Shown here: positions 17,878-27,179 of the stretch, piece by piece
Layout: each line of letters begins with the position of its first letter
How positions within the stretch are numbered: position 1 is the stretch's first letter
Origin: JAAZIN01 sp964464625
GTDB taxonomy: Bacteria; Bacillota; Dethiobacteria; DTU022
Length of the DNA: 40,997 bases
Direction: 5' to 3'
NCBI GenBank assembly: GCA_964464625.1
Contig: CAYXKD010000014.1
Coordinates: forward strand, 1-40,997
The notes under the pieces: generated by a model
The model's database searches: none
What the model was told of the DNA's origin: nothing
Seen by the model: the letters and a program-made list of their open reading frames with translations, nothing else
Position numbers and translations under genes: made by a program

Positions 17878-18234
17878 TCAATCCTGCGGAGGCGCTGCCT
17901 CCAGATGGACTATTGCGGCGACGGAAACAGTATGTGCTCCATCTTCTGAACGGAGACGAAGGCTGCCCCGATGGGATTGTTGTGCCAGGACTGATCCGGT
18001 GAAGGTGCGGCACTCTCCCTTTTCGATGAAAGTTATCCTGACAGGCAGGCCGGAATGCATGGACTGCTCCAGAATGTGCTGAAACTGCTCCAGCTGCTGC
18101 TCGTCGGCAAAAAGAGCCCTCTCCCGGCAGATTTCTCCGGCGCTGTTTTCCCGGCGGCGCCGGGCCAGCCGGGCACGGTGCTCGGGCAGCATCATGCAGC
18201 TGCAGGCAAACTGATGGTAGAGTTTCTTTTTCAT
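17878..18234 (-). CDS. YolD-like protein
   Basis: 118 residues. The C-terminal half (LPVRITFIEKGECRTFTGSVLAQQSHRGSLRL, then VSVAAIVHLE) has the small beta-barrel pattern of the YolD-like family. In Bacillota these genes very often sit next to a Y-family polymerase (yqjX-yqjW, yolD-uvrX). Its start overlaps the polymerase stop by four bases, confirming one transcript. The basic N-terminal half (ARLARRRRENSAGEICRER) could bind nucleic acid. Molecular role unknown; a modulator of translesion synthesis is inferred from context. Confidence 0.8.
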   Translation of the reverse strand: MKKKLYHQFACSCMMLPEHRARLARRRRENSAGEICRERALFADEQQLEQFQHILEQSMHSGLPVRITFIEKGECRTFTGSVLAQQSHRGSLRLRSEDGAHTVSVAAIVHLEAAPPQD

Positions 18235-19478
18235 GCCTCATGTCCTCCAATCATGTTGGCACGGGCAAAAAGCTGTCCGCCTGTAGTGAGCGAGGCTGCC
18301 CTGAAAAGGGCGGCCGGCCCGAAGCGCTTTCTCACCTCATCCATCGCTGTGCTGAGCGAATCCGCGGTTTCACGGCGGTTGAAAAGAGATAGCTGATAAC
18401 AGCGGCGGCCCGTCAGCCCGCTGAGGCTTACACCCACCGCCCGCACCGGACGGCCGTCCCAGTGGCGGCGAAAAAGCTGCCGGACTGCAGAGTATATCTC
18501 CGGGGCGGCGCAGGTAGGCTCAGGCAGTTTTCTTTGGCGGGAAAAACTCCAGGGATGATCAAAATCAGCGCTGCGGCAGTAAACATGAACGGTTGTTCCC
18601 ATTTTCTCCAGGGTGCGGGCCCTGAAGCAGACCTCTTCGGTAAGCTCAAGCAGTACCGTTTCAATCTCCTGCCGGGAGGCGTAATCCCGCGGCAGGGTGG
18701 CGCAGTGGCCTACCCCTTTCCGGGGGGCAGGCGCGCCGGACTGCAGCGTGGAATAGTCGATCCCCCGGGCATTGAGCCAGAGGAGCAGCCCGTTAACGCC
18801 CCAGCGCCTGGTCGGAATTTCACGGGGCAGTCGGGCCAGTTGCCCGATGGTGCGCACAGCCATGCGCTGCAGGTGGCTTTCCATCCGAAGCCCCACCCCG
18901 AAAAGCTCGCCCACAGGCAGGGGCCAGACGTGATCCGCATAATTGGCGCTGTTCAGCTCAAAAAAAGCATCGGCTCTTTTTTTGGCAAAACGGTCGCATG
19001 CCATTTTCGCCTGGAGTGGATTTTCACCCAGGCCGATCCGGCATCGGATCCCTGTTTCATCCCAAACCTGTCGGATAATGCGGAGAGCCGCTTCATGGGG
19101 CTCTCCCCAGAGGCGCCTGCAACCGCTGAGATCGAGAAATTGCTCATCAATGGAGTAGGGAACTACACGATCGGTGAATTGTTCAAAAATGCGGGTCATC
19201 TCCAGGGAATACTCAAGATATTTCTTCATGTGGGGGCGAACAAAAATGACTCCGGGACAGAGGCGCCGGCATTCCCAGGCCGGCTGTCCTGTTTTCACCC
19301 CGAAAGCTTTAGCTTCCCGGGTGGCGGCGAGGACGATCCCATGTCTCAAGGCGGGATCGCCGCAGACGGCGACGGGCTTGCCGCGCAAGGAAGGGTTCCG
19401 GGCTATCTCCACGCTGGCATAGAATGATTCCGCATCGGCAAGAAGGATTGTTTTTCGCTGATCCACCGGCACTCCCAC
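18231..19478 (-). CDS. Y-family translesion DNA polymerase (UvrX/DinB type)
   Basis: 415 residues. Palm residues are in place: first metal Asp15 in LLADAESFYASVE, and Asp111-Glu112 in YSIDEQFLDLSG. GKPVAVCG and GVKTGQPAWECRRLCP (fingers) and IGLGENPLQAKMACDRFAKK (thumb entry) match UvrX/YqjW-like polymerases that copy past DNA lesions. Several in-frame GTG codons open the frame (19478, 19472, 19466); the one at 19466 has the best spaced GGTGGGAG, so the first four residues may not be translated. A LexA box lies between the -10 and the start, so the gene and yolD should be SOS induced. Confidence 0.92.
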   Translation of the reverse strand: MGVPVDQRKTILLADAESFYASVEIARNPSLRGKPVAVCGDPALRHGIVLAATREAKAFGVKTGQPAWECRRLCPGVIFVRPHMKKYLEYSLEMTRIFEQFTDRVVPYSIDEQFLDLSGCRRLWGEPHEAALRIIRQVWDETGIRCRIGLGENPLQAKMACDRFAKKRADAFFELNSANYADHVWPLPVGELFGVGLRMESHLQRMAVRTIGQLARLPREIPTRRWGVNGLLLWLNARGIDYSTLQSGAPAPRKGVGHCATLPRDYASRQEIETVLLELTEEVCFRARTLEKMGTTVHVYCRSADFDHPWSFSRQRKLPEPTCAAPEIYSAVRQLFRRHWDGRPVRAVGVSLSGLTGRRCYQLSLFNRRETADSLSTAMDEVRKRFGPAALFRAASLTTGGQLFARANMIGGHEA

Positions 19479-19483
19479 CCTTT

Positions 19484-19509
19484 CGAACGTATGTTCCCTT
19501 TACATTATA
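19484..19509 (-). promoter_or_regulatory. LexA (SOS) box and -10 element of the polY-yolD operon
   Basis: CGAACGTATGTTCC at 19484-19497 fits the Bacillus LexA consensus CGAACRNRYGTTYC at every position. On the minus strand a perfect TATAAT lies at 19509-19504, six bases upstream of the box, so bound LexA would cover the transcription start. The -35 is weak. Confidence 0.88.
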
Positions 19510-19581
19510 CAATAATAAGGGGAAAATAGTAGCGGTAATATTTTCCGCTGCCCTCTTCTGCTGACAAAAAATAAAGTTCAC

Positions 19582-19610
19582 TTGCAGGAGATGCTTTGCC
19601 ACTATAGAAT
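19582..19610 (+). promoter_or_regulatory. sigma-A promoter of aspartate carbamoyltransferase
   Basis: TTGCAG at 19582-19587 and TAGAAT at 19605-19610 with a 17-base spacer. The roughly 66-base leader holds a weak hairpin (AACAGC TAAAA GTTGTT) followed by CTCTATTTTT, which could act as a leader attenuator. Confidence 0.6.
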
Positions 19611-19682
19611 ACTCAACAGCTAAAAGTTGTTCTCTATTTTTCCGGTGACCCGAAGGGAAATAATTTAGAAGGAGGGTGAGCA

Positions 19683-20687
19683 GTGAGGGAAAATATATTT
19701 CACTGCATTAATGTTCAACAGTTTGATCATGCTTTTCTTGAAGGGATCTGCGATCTGGCCGATAAGATCAGGGAGATCTCCCGGACCAAGGCAGGCATGG
19801 AATATCTCGCCTCCACCCTGAATCACAAGCGAGCCATGCTTTACTTTGTGCAGCCTTCAACGAGAACTTTCCTCTCTTTTTACAGCGCCTGCCAGATGCT
19901 GGGGATAAAATGTGCCGAGGTGCGTGATCCAAAAACCTCCTCTGAAATAAAGGGCGAATCTGAAGAAGATACTGTGCGCACATTTTCCCTCTTTTTTGAT
20001 CTCATTATCATGCGCCACCCGCAAGCAAATTTTGCAGAGAAGATTGCGTACCTGTTGAACAAGACCGATCATCCGGTGCCGGTGATTAATGCCGGTTCAG
20101 GAAAGGATCAGCACCCCACACAGGCATTGCTGGACATCTATACGCTGCGGCGCAGCTTTATGCACCGCGGCGGTGTTGCTCAGAAAAGAATTGCCTTTGC
20201 CGGTGACCTGCGCCGCGGACGTACAGTTCGCTCCCTGGCCAGACTGCTGACGCAGTTTCCCGGAGTGATGCTTTATTTTGCGGCGCCTCCTGAATACCAG
20301 ATAGGTGAAGATATTATAGCCATACTCAAACAGCAGAAAACGGCCTACGAAATTACAGACAATTTTGAGGAGGTTATTCCCGAAGCGGATGCTATCTACA
20401 TGACCCGATTGCAGGACGAATGGGATCTGGAAGAGGGGGGCCGCGTGGATATTGATATTGACCGCTATTCCTTCAAAAAACGGCATCTGGAGCTTTTAAA
20501 ACCTGATGGAATCATCATGCACCCCCTGCCGCGCCGCAAGGAAATTGAGGCGGAAGTTGACAACGATCCCCGGGCAGCATACTGGAGACAGGTGCGAAAC
20601 GGAATGTACATCAGGGTAGCCCTCATGGCAACTATATTTCACCGGGATAAAAATATTCTGGAGTACTACCTCAGCAACAACCTGTGA
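19683..20687 (+). CDS. pyrB: aspartate carbamoyltransferase catalytic subunit
   Basis: 334 residues. Joins carbamoyl phosphate to L-aspartate in pyrimidine synthesis. The carbamoyl-phosphate loop is QPSTRTFLSF (Ser59-Thr60-Arg61-Thr62), then KGESEEDT (the Ser/Lys loop), GSGKDQHPTQALLDIYT, GDLRRGRTVRSLARLL, and the aspartate-side MHPLPRRKEIEAEVDNDPRAAYWRQ. The HPLPR and DPRAAY motifs mark ATCase rather than OTC (HCLPAHRG). No regulatory subunit (pyrI) or other pyr gene is next to it. GTG start with AAGGAGG seven bases ahead. The N-terminus is somewhat divergent. Confidence 0.9.
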   Translation: MRENIFHCINVQQFDHAFLEGICDLADKIREISRTKAGMEYLASTLNHKRAMLYFVQPSTRTFLSFYSACQMLGIKCAEVRDPKTSSEIKGESEEDTVRTFSLFFDLIIMRHPQANFAEKIAYLLNKTDHPVPVINAGSGKDQHPTQALLDIYTLRRSFMHRGGVAQKRIAFAGDLRRGRTVRSLARLLTQFPGVMLYFAAPPEYQIGEDIIAILKQQKTAYEITDNFEEVIPEADAIYMTRLQDEWDLEEGGRVDIDIDRYSFKKRHLELLKPDGIIMHPLPRRKEIEAEVDNDPRAAYWRQVRNGMYIRVALMATIFHRDKNILEYYLSNNL

Positions 20688-20766
20688 TCAGTATAGATCT
20701 ATTCCTGCCAGCCGGGGGAAATCGCGGAACGGCGCTGTTTGAATCGAAAGGGAAAGGAGGGGAGCG

Positions 20767-21528
20767 GTGCAGGTTGAACTTATTTTGATCTATGTATTTG
20801 CGGTACTGGGCGGTCTTGTTCTGGGCAGCTTTTACAATGTGGTGATCTATCGCTTTCAAAAAGGTATCTCTATCATCAGCCCGCCTTCTTATTGCCCCTG
20901 TTGTAAAACCCCTTTGCAAAGCGCCGATCTCATCCCCTTTTTTAGCCACCTTTTTTTGCGGGGGAGATGCCGTTACTGCAGAGATAAAATCTCATTTCGT
21001 TACAGCGCAGTGGAGCTACTGAGCGCATTGCTGCTCGCGGCCTCTTTCTGGCGCTTCGGTTTCTCTCCTGAACTGGTAAAACACTTCCCCCTTTTTTCCA
21101 TATTGCTCATTGTTTCAGCCATTGACCTTGATAGTAAAAAGATCCCCAATCTTTTCATCGGTGTGATTTTCGCCTGGGCACTGCTCTGGCAGCTGCTCAG
21201 CAGCGGTCGCAGCTGGGGCGACGCTGCTTTGGGCCTGCTGGCAGGCGGGGGAATCGCTCTGCTTATCGTACTTGTGAGCCGGGGAGGTATGGGAGGGGGC
21301 GATGTCAAATTGCTGGCCGCTCTCGGTTTTTTAACCGGCTGGCTTGATCTGCTCCTCCTCTTTACTTTGGCTGTTTTAACTGGAGCGGCGGCAGGTGTTA
21401 TCCTGATTGTTTTTGGAAAGAAAACCGGTAAAACAGCTCTCCCTTTTGGACCCTTTATCTCCCTTTCCTACTTTATTGTTATTTTCTGGGGCTCCCAGAT
21501 CTGGGACTTTTATTTTTCCCTGGTATAA
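20767..21528 (+). CDS. prepilin peptidase (type IV leader peptidase, A24 family)
   Basis: 253 residues, about seven membrane segments. Cleaves and N-methylates type IV prepilin-like proteins at the inner membrane. The methylase part has GSFYNVVIYR and the zinc pair Cys43-x2-Cys46 / Cys68-x2-Cys71 with PFFSHLFLRGRCRYC. The aspartyl protease residues lie in IDLDSKKIPN (Asp120) and GGMGGGDVKLLAALG (Asp179, GxGD type). GTG start with AAAGGAGGGG ahead. No pilin genes flank it. Short palindromes over the 3' end (21493-21506, followed by CTTTTATTTTT) and just after it (21538-21553) are possible terminators. Confidence 0.92.
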   Translation: MQVELILIYVFAVLGGLVLGSFYNVVIYRFQKGISIISPPSYCPCCKTPLQSADLIPFFSHLFLRGRCRYCRDKISFRYSAVELLSALLLAASFWRFGFSPELVKHFPLFSILLIVSAIDLDSKKIPNLFIGVIFAWALLWQLLSSGRSWGDAALGLLAGGGIALLIVLVSRGGMGGGDVKLLAALGFLTGWLDLLLLFTLAVLTGAAAGVILIVFGKKTGKTALPFGPFISLSYFIVIFWGSQIWDFYFSLV

Positions 21529-21701
21529 AGTATAATCGATCCTTAAAAGGATCTATTTTACCGGGTTATTATTTATGGTTTGTGGAACCTTTAAACAATA
21601 GCTGGTGTATACTTATAGGAAATAGTAATGGGGCAGGACTACTCTGGCAACATGCAATGATAACTTCCAGAATTGGGATTATAAATTAAGGACGTGTAAA
21701 A

Positions 21702-23495
21702 ATGATTGAAAACAGGGCGCTGCAGCAGTGGATCTCCGCGATGGTGGAACTCTGCCGTCCGGAAAAGGTTGTCTGGATTGACGGTTCAGAGGAGCAGAAA
21801 AATATGCTGGAGGAAGAGGCCGACTCCACCGGTGAGATGACCCGTCTGGATGAAGAGAAATGGCCCGGCTGTCTCTATCACCGCACTGCAGTCAACGATG
21901 TGGCCAGGACAGAGAATCTGACCTATATCTGCACATCAAAAAAAGAAGATGCCGGACCAACCAATAACTGGATGGAGCCTGCAGAGGCTTACCGGATAGC
22001 AGGGGAATATTTCAAGGGAGCGATGGAGGGAAGGACCATGTATGTCATTCCCTTCGCCATGGGACCTCTGGGATCGCCCTTTACAAAAATCGGCATAGAG
22101 CTTACGGACAGTATTTATGTGGTTTTGAACATGCTGATCATGACCCGGTCTGGTAAAGATGTTCTTGAACAGTTGGGGGATAGCGATAATTTTACCAGGG
22201 GGCTGCACAGCAAAGCAGACCTCAGTCTGGATAAAAGGCTTATTTTGCATTTTCCAGAAGACAACACCATCTGGAGCGTCGGTTCGGGATATGGCGGCAA
22301 TGTACTGCTGGGCAAGAAGTGCCTGGCACTGCGCATCGCCAGCTGGTTTGGCCGCGATGAAGGGTGGCTGGCGGAACATATGCTGATCATGGGAATTGAG
22401 GATCCCGATGGAAAGATTGACTATATCGCCGCCGCTTTTCCCAGCGCCTGCGGAAAGACCAACCTGGCCATGCTCATCCCGCCGGAGCATTTACGGAAGC
22501 AGGGCTATAAAATATGGACCGTTGGTGATGATATTGCCTGGATTCGTTCCGGTGAAGACGGACGTCTCTGGGCGGTTAACCCTGAAACGGGATTTTTCGG
22601 TGTAGCTCCCGGGACTAATGCACATTCCAACCCAAACGCCCTCGCAACTATTAGGCGCAACACCATCTTTACAAATGTGCTTTTAACCGATGACGGAGAT
22701 GTCTGGTGGGAGGACGGTGAAGGGGAAACACCCGCTGCAGGAACTGCCTGGGACGGACGCCCCTGGAAACCCGGCCTTCTTGATGAGGCGGGCCGGCCCA
22801 TACCCGGGGCCCATCCAAATTCACGCTTTACTGCTCCGGTAAACCAGTGCCCCACAATTTTACCGGAATGGAGCAATCCCGGGGGTGTACCGCTGACAGC
22901 CATTGTTTTTGGCGGACGTCGTTCCCGGCTGGCTCCCCTTGTGTATGAAACCTTCAACTGGCGACATGGGGTTTACACCGGGGCGACCATGGCCTCCGAG
23001 CTCACTGCAGCGCAATACGGCAGGCAGGGTAAAGTGCGCCGCGATCCTATGGCCATGCTGCCTTTCTGCGGCTACAACATGGCTGATTATTTCCGCCACT
23101 GGATAGACTTCGGGAAAAACCTGGCGAAACCGCCGGGAATATTCCATGTAAACTGGTTTAGAAAAGATGAAGGGGGCAACTATATCTGGCCCGGGTTTGG
23201 CGAAAATTTAAGGGTGTTGAACTGGATTATTGAGCGCACCCGCGGAAATGCCTCCGCTGAGAAAACCCCCATTGGCTTTGTCCCTGCGGCAGATTCGCTT
23301 GATCTGAAAGGGCTGGATATCACTGCAGAGGCCGTTCAACAACTTTTCGCCGTAGATCCCGGCGATTGGCTGGAGGAGCTGGAAGGGCATTTCAGCTATT
23401 TTGAGCAATTTGGTAAAAAGCTTCCCCAGGGAATACTCGAGGAATACCGCGCTCTCTCAGAGCGGCTTTCTGCGGAAAGGGTAGCGATAAAATAG
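21702..23495 (+). CDS. pckG: phosphoenolpyruvate carboxykinase (GTP)
   Basis: 597 residues, full length for the GTP-type enzyme. Interconverts oxaloacetate plus GTP with PEP, CO2 and GDP. The kinase P-loop is FPSACGKTNLAML (246-258) with the family-specific reactive Cys250. YVIPFAMGPLGSPFTKIGIELTDS, PGTNAHSNPNALAT, RFTAPVNQCPTI and FGGRRSRLAPLV are all signature stretches. In an anaerobe it may serve gluconeogenesis or anaplerosis. AAGGA about ten bases before the ATG; monocistronic. Confidence 0.97.
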   Translation: MIENRALQQWISAMVELCRPEKVVWIDGSEEQKNMLEEEADSTGEMTRLDEEKWPGCLYHRTAVNDVARTENLTYICTSKKEDAGPTNNWMEPAEAYRIAGEYFKGAMEGRTMYVIPFAMGPLGSPFTKIGIELTDSIYVVLNMLIMTRSGKDVLEQLGDSDNFTRGLHSKADLSLDKRLILHFPEDNTIWSVGSGYGGNVLLGKKCLALRIASWFGRDEGWLAEHMLIMGIEDPDGKIDYIAAAFPSACGKTNLAMLIPPEHLRKQGYKIWTVGDDIAWIRSGEDGRLWAVNPETGFFGVAPGTNAHSNPNALATIRRNTIFTNVLLTDDGDVWWEDGEGETPAAGTAWDGRPWKPGLLDEAGRPIPGAHPNSRFTAPVNQCPTILPEWSNPGGVPLTAIVFGGRRSRLAPLVYETFNWRHGVYTGATMASELTAAQYGRQGKVRRDPMAMLPFCGYNMADYFRHWIDFGKNLAKPPGIFHVNWFRKDEGGNYIWPGFGENLRVLNWIIERTRGNASAEKTPIGFVPAADSLDLKGLDITAEAVQQLFAVDPGDWLEELEGHFSYFEQFGKKLPQGILEEYRALSERLSAERVAIK

Positions 23496-23729
23496 CGCAT
23501 TGGCGTACCTGTTACCGTAATCAACGATGCAACGCAGTAAAAGAGCTGCCTTTTTGTGACAGCCCTTGAGAAAGGGAATTCACAAACTTTAATATGAACC
23601 AGGAGCGGCATTGACGGAAAAATGCCGGACCCCAGGGGAAAGCTGGAGCAGCGGTACCTTGAGGTCTGCAGCAGGGCTTTCCGGATTTAGCCGGCTCCTG
23701 GCGACACTGAATGCATAGCTTACATTGCT

Positions 23730-23921
23730 CTAATTCCTGATCTCAGGCCTGAACATATCTGCCAGTCCCAGGACAACATGAGCCAGGCCGAAGCCCATCA
23801 GCCCGGCACCGAGAGTGCCGCCAACTGCTCTTCCAAGTCCGGTAACAACAAGGCCCAGACCGGCTACGCCCCAGCTAGTAGTATTGCCTTTTTGGATAAT
23901 ATCTTCAATGGTCATCTTCAT
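23730..23921 (-). CDS. small glycine-rich membrane protein
   Basis: 63 residues. An ATG at 23960 is in frame, but the strong GGAGGTGAAGGG site sits eight bases before the ATG at 23921, giving MKMTIEDIIQKGNTTSWG. The rest is one long glycine-rich hydrophobic stretch (VAGLGLVVTGLGRAVGGTLGAGLMGFGLAHVVLGLADMF) able to form one or two membrane helices. Not recognised. The 234 bases between its end and pckG hold nothing identifiable. Confidence 0.65.
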   Translation of the reverse strand: MKMTIEDIIQKGNTTSWGVAGLGLVVTGLGRAVGGTLGAGLMGFGLAHVVLGLADMFRPEIRN

Positions 23922-24104
23922 ACCCTTCACCTCCACAGTATATTCTCTCACCATGGACACATTTTAATGAAACCATAATCTGGATAGCCCCGGCCGGATC
24001 TTTCTGGCGCAAGCTGCTTTTAATTGCCAACTTCAGGTTAGTGTGAAAAATCAGACAAACTATGTTAAAATGATTGTATTAGCAATTGCAAGAGAGGTGA
24101 AATT

Positions 24105-25349
24105 ATGTTCGATTACATGCTTACAAAGGAGCAGCTTAAATTTAGGGAAGAGGTGCGGGAACTGGTTAAATGGGTGCCCCGCGAAATGATTCTGGCGATG
24201 GACCGTGATGAGATCAAGTTTCCCAAAGAGTTTTTGAAAGAGGCCGGCAGACGTTCTTTATTCGGCATTCGATACCCCGAAAAATGGGGCGGCCGGGGAA
24301 TGGACTGGGTGACCTCCTGCATGGCTCTGGAAGAGGTGGGGACGCTTGGCTACGAATTTGCGTGTGTTTTTGGTGTGGGTGCAGAGCTGGTCTGCGATGC
24401 CATTGTCTTGCACGGTACCGATGAGCAGAAAGAAAAATATGTGCGTCCGCTGCTAAAAGGTGAAATATTTGCCGCAGAATGCCTTACCGAGCCTACGGGC
24501 GGTTCCGATTTTTTTGGATCAAGGAGCAGAGCCGAAGATAAAGGGGACTATTTTCTGATTAATGGACAGAAGCGCTTTATCGTCGGCGGTGAGGGAGCCG
24601 ACTTTTTCCTGGTTTACGCAGTAACAGATCCTCAAGTCAAGCCGCAGGAGGGGATCACCGCTTTTATCGTGGACCGGGAGGCCGGCGTGGAGACAAAGTA
24701 TCTGTACGGGCTGATGGGATGCCGCGGCGGGGGGACAGCCCGCCTTCTGTTCCGGGATGTAAAGGTGCCCCGCGAAAATATAGTTGGAAAGCTCAACGGA
24801 GGATATGATGTCTTCAACACAATGATGATTCCTGAACGGCTCGGCACTGCAGCGATGACCATAGGCGCCGCCAGGCCTGCACTGGATATTGCTACATCCT
24901 ATACATCGCGGCGAAAAGCATTCGGACAGGTGATCAATCGCTTCCAGGGGGTCAGCTTCCAGGTTGCCGAAGCGGCAATGCTCCTCGACGCAGCGCGTGC
25001 TCTTGTCTATGCCACCGCCCGGGCTGTGGATGCAAAATTGAATCATCGCCGCATCAGACGGATGGTTTCAGAGACAAAGAAATTCGTGACCGAGTCCTGC
25101 CAAAAAGTAGTTCACAATTCCATGCAGGTCCTGGGCGGTATCGGCTATACCAATATCCTGCCGGTAGAGAGGATCTGCCGTGATATTCGCCTGGCCTCTA
25201 TCTGGACTGGCAGCAATGAAGTGATGTCTATGATCGTGGCCCATGAGTGGTACCGGGAATTTTTGCAGCAGAAGCAGGCTCTCCAGGTGCGTAATTTCGA
25301 AGCTGACGCTGAAGAAGCCTTCGCCGACGAGGAAATTATTTACGAATAA
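24105..25349 (+). CDS. acyl-CoA dehydrogenase
   Basis: 414 residues. FAD enzyme that introduces the alpha-beta double bond in acyl-CoA, passing electrons to ETF. FAD/substrate motifs are AECLTEPTGGSDFFG, RRKAFGQVINRFQGVSFQVAEAAM and QVLGGIGYTNILPVERICRD. The MCAD-type catalytic glutamate (YEGT) is replaced by Thr368 in IWTGSNEV. Instead Glu244 in PERLGTAAM lies where isovaleryl-CoA and long-chain dehydrogenases carry their base, so a branched or long substrate is plausible. AGAGGTGA before the ATG. No etfAB adjacent. The neighbouring downstream acyl-CoA ligase has its own promoter. Confidence 0.93.
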   Translation: MFDYMLTKEQLKFREEVRELVKWVPREMILAMDRDEIKFPKEFLKEAGRRSLFGIRYPEKWGGRGMDWVTSCMALEEVGTLGYEFACVFGVGAELVCDAIVLHGTDEQKEKYVRPLLKGEIFAAECLTEPTGGSDFFGSRSRAEDKGDYFLINGQKRFIVGGEGADFFLVYAVTDPQVKPQEGITAFIVDREAGVETKYLYGLMGCRGGGTARLLFRDVKVPRENIVGKLNGGYDVFNTMMIPERLGTAAMTIGAARPALDIATSYTSRRKAFGQVINRFQGVSFQVAEAAMLLDAARALVYATARAVDAKLNHRRIRRMVSETKKFVTESCQKVVHNSMQVLGGIGYTNILPVERICRDIRLASIWTGSNEVMSMIVAHEWYREFLQQKQALQVRNFEADAEEAFADEEIIYE

Positions 25350-25480
25350 TTAAGGGAGGAGCGTTACCCCGGGATATTCGGCCCTGGGCCGGAAACGGCG
25401 GCTCCAGGCAACAGTAATTTTCTTCTTCAAACTTTTATTCAATTTCCAAATATTTAGAGATAAGGTTGTGTGCTCGGAGT

Positions 25481-25506
25481 AGGTGCTCCACTAAGGAGCA
25501 CCTTTC
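25481..25506 (+). terminator. rho-independent terminator after acyl-CoA dehydrogenase
   Basis: Stem GGTGCTCC / GGAGCACC with loop ACTAA (25482-25502), extended by an A-T pair and followed by TTTCTG. The T tract is short. The 130 bases between the dehydrogenase stop and this hairpin show nothing else recognisable. Confidence 0.65.
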
Positions 25507-25528
25507 TGCATAACAGTACAAGTATATA

Positions 25529-25557
25529 TTGATAAGAGATTCCGAATATACTATAAT
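25529..25557 (+). promoter_or_regulatory. sigma-A promoter of the second acyl-CoA ligase
   Basis: TTGATA at 25529-25534 and a perfect TATAAT at 25552-25557, spaced 17 bases. Gives a leader of about 90 bases, without an obvious riboswitch. Confidence 0.8.
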
Positions 25558-25652
25558 AGTAAGACTTGGCGGCAGGGAAAAAGGTAAAAACTAGCAGGTT
25601 ATCTATTTGGGAATTCGGGGTTCTATAAAAATTACTAAAGGAGAGTGGTATT

Positions 25653-27179
25653 GTGAATCTGTTAAAAAAAATTTATCAGATCAACATGGAAAGTCCTGAG
25701 AAAGAGGCTTTAATTTTCAGCGACACTATGTACACCTACAGGGAGCTGTGGGAAAAGGCCCTTTCGTTAGCCTCAGGACTAAGAGAGATGGGCCTTATCG
25801 AAGGCGGGCGGGTCCTGCTGGTCCTGTCAAATTGTCCTGAATTTGTTATCGCCTATTACGGCATAATCGCAGCGGGTGGTATCGTTGTTCCGGTGAACCC
25901 CACTTACACCTCCAAGGAAATGGGGTTCATTCTGGCTGACGCTGACCCCTTTGCCATTATAACCAACCCGGACCTTGCTCCAGTAGTAAAGGCAGCATTA
26001 AGTGAAAGAAAAATGTCGCTGAGACCACTTATCCTTGTTGGGAATTCAAAAAAGGGAGAAGAAAGCGATATATCCTTTGATAACCTTCTAGAATCAGGCC
26101 CGCTGAAGGATCTGGATCTGGATCAAGACAGTGAAAAGGTCATCGAATTACTGTACACTTCAGGGACAACAGGGGCTCCAAAAGGAGCCATGCTTACTCA
26201 CCGTAATCTATACTCCAATACAGAAACATTTGCAATAGAAACGGAGATGTCACCCGCTGATCGTGCCTTGCTGGTAGCCCCTGCTTACCATGCGGCAGCC
26301 CAGACCTGCGTAATGAATAACGCCCTGTTTGCTGGAGGCACTTTGGTTATTCAGCAGGGCTGGCAGGGTGCAGCAGCCGTGCTGGAATCATTCCAGAAAG
26401 ATAAGATTAACTTTTTTTTCGGACCGCCTACCATGTATACTTTTATAGTGAATGAACCTGATTTTAAACAGTACGATGTCTCAAGTTTACGGCTTGCCTT
26501 TACAGGTGCTGCTTCACTTCCCGCGGAGATCTTCAAAAGATTTAAAGAATTGTTTGGTTTTGAGATAATGGAAGGATACGGGTTGTCGGAAACCTCCCCT
26601 GTAAATACCACTAACCCCTACAGAGGTTTAAAGAAAACTGGATCTATTGGAAAGGCCATCTCCGGGGTAGATGTGAAAATTTTTAATGAAAAAGATGAGG
26701 AGTTACCACTCGGAGAAATTGGAGAGATTGTAGTCAAGGGGCCCAATGTAATGAAAGGCTATTTTAACAATGAAGAAGATACCGCTTATGTAATGCGCGG
26801 AGGCTGGTTTCACACCGGTGATTTGGCCTACATGGATGATGACGGTTATGTCTTTATCGTGGACCGGAAGAAGGATCTGATTATCAGGGGAGGTATGAAT
26901 GTATTTCCCCGTGAAGTTGAAGAGGCTATTTACACGCATCCCGATGTACTGGAGGTTGCTGTCATTGGAGTGGAGGACGAGGTCATGGGAGAAGAGGCAA
27001 AAGCCTTTATTGTTCCCAAAGAAAATGTTGAGCTGGATATTGAAAACGTCAAAGAACATTGCCGGAAGAGTCTGGCAAAATACAAGATCCCCAAGTATTT
27101 CAAAACGCTGCAACAGTTGCCCAAGACCACCACTGGAAAAATTCTCAAAAGAGAATTACGGGGTAAGGAATTTCAATAA
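25653..27179 (+). CDS. AMP-forming acyl-CoA ligase
   Basis: 508 residues, ANL superfamily, short/medium FadD-like form. YTSGTTGAPKG spans 168-178, followed by EGYGLSETSPVN, HTGDLAYMDDDGYVFIVDRKKDLIIRGG (hinge) and the C-terminal catalytic Lys496 in TTTGKILKREL. Forms acyl-CoA from a free acid with ATP and CoA, probably feeding the upstream acyl-CoA dehydrogenase. GTG start, AAAGGAGAG eight bases ahead. It is only distantly similar to the ligase at the left of the window, so this is not a recent duplication. Confidence 0.94.
   Translation: MNLLKKIYQINMESPEKEALIFSDTMYTYRELWEKALSLASGLREMGLIEGGRVLLVLSNCPEFVIAYYGIIAAGGIVVPVNPTYTSKEMGFILADADPFAIITNPDLAPVVKAALSERKMSLRPLILVGNSKKGEESDISFDNLLESGPLKDLDLDQDSEKVIELLYTSGTTGAPKGAMLTHRNLYSNTETFAIETEMSPADRALLVAPAYHAAAQTCVMNNALFAGGTLVIQQGWQGAAAVLESFQKDKINFFFGPPTMYTFIVNEPDFKQYDVSSLRLAFTGAASLPAEIFKRFKELFGFEIMEGYGLSETSPVNTTNPYRGLKKTGSIGKAISGVDVKIFNEKDEELPLGEIGEIVVKGPNVMKGYFNNEEDTAYVMRGGWFHTGDLAYMDDDGYVFIVDRKKDLIIRGGMNVFPREVEEAIYTHPDVLEVAVIGVEDEVMGEEAKAFIVPKENVELDIENVKEHCRKSLAKYKIPKYFKTLQQLPKTTTGKILKRELRGKEFQ

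Noticed and set aside
18462..19427. 321-codon plus-strand frame
   Set aside because: Complement of the Y-family polymerase; Pro/Gly/Arg rich without motifs.
23496..23729. CCAGGAGC / GCTCCTGG inverted pair in the gap after pckG
   Set aside because: Arms are about 90 bases apart with no supporting structure or T tract; likely chance.
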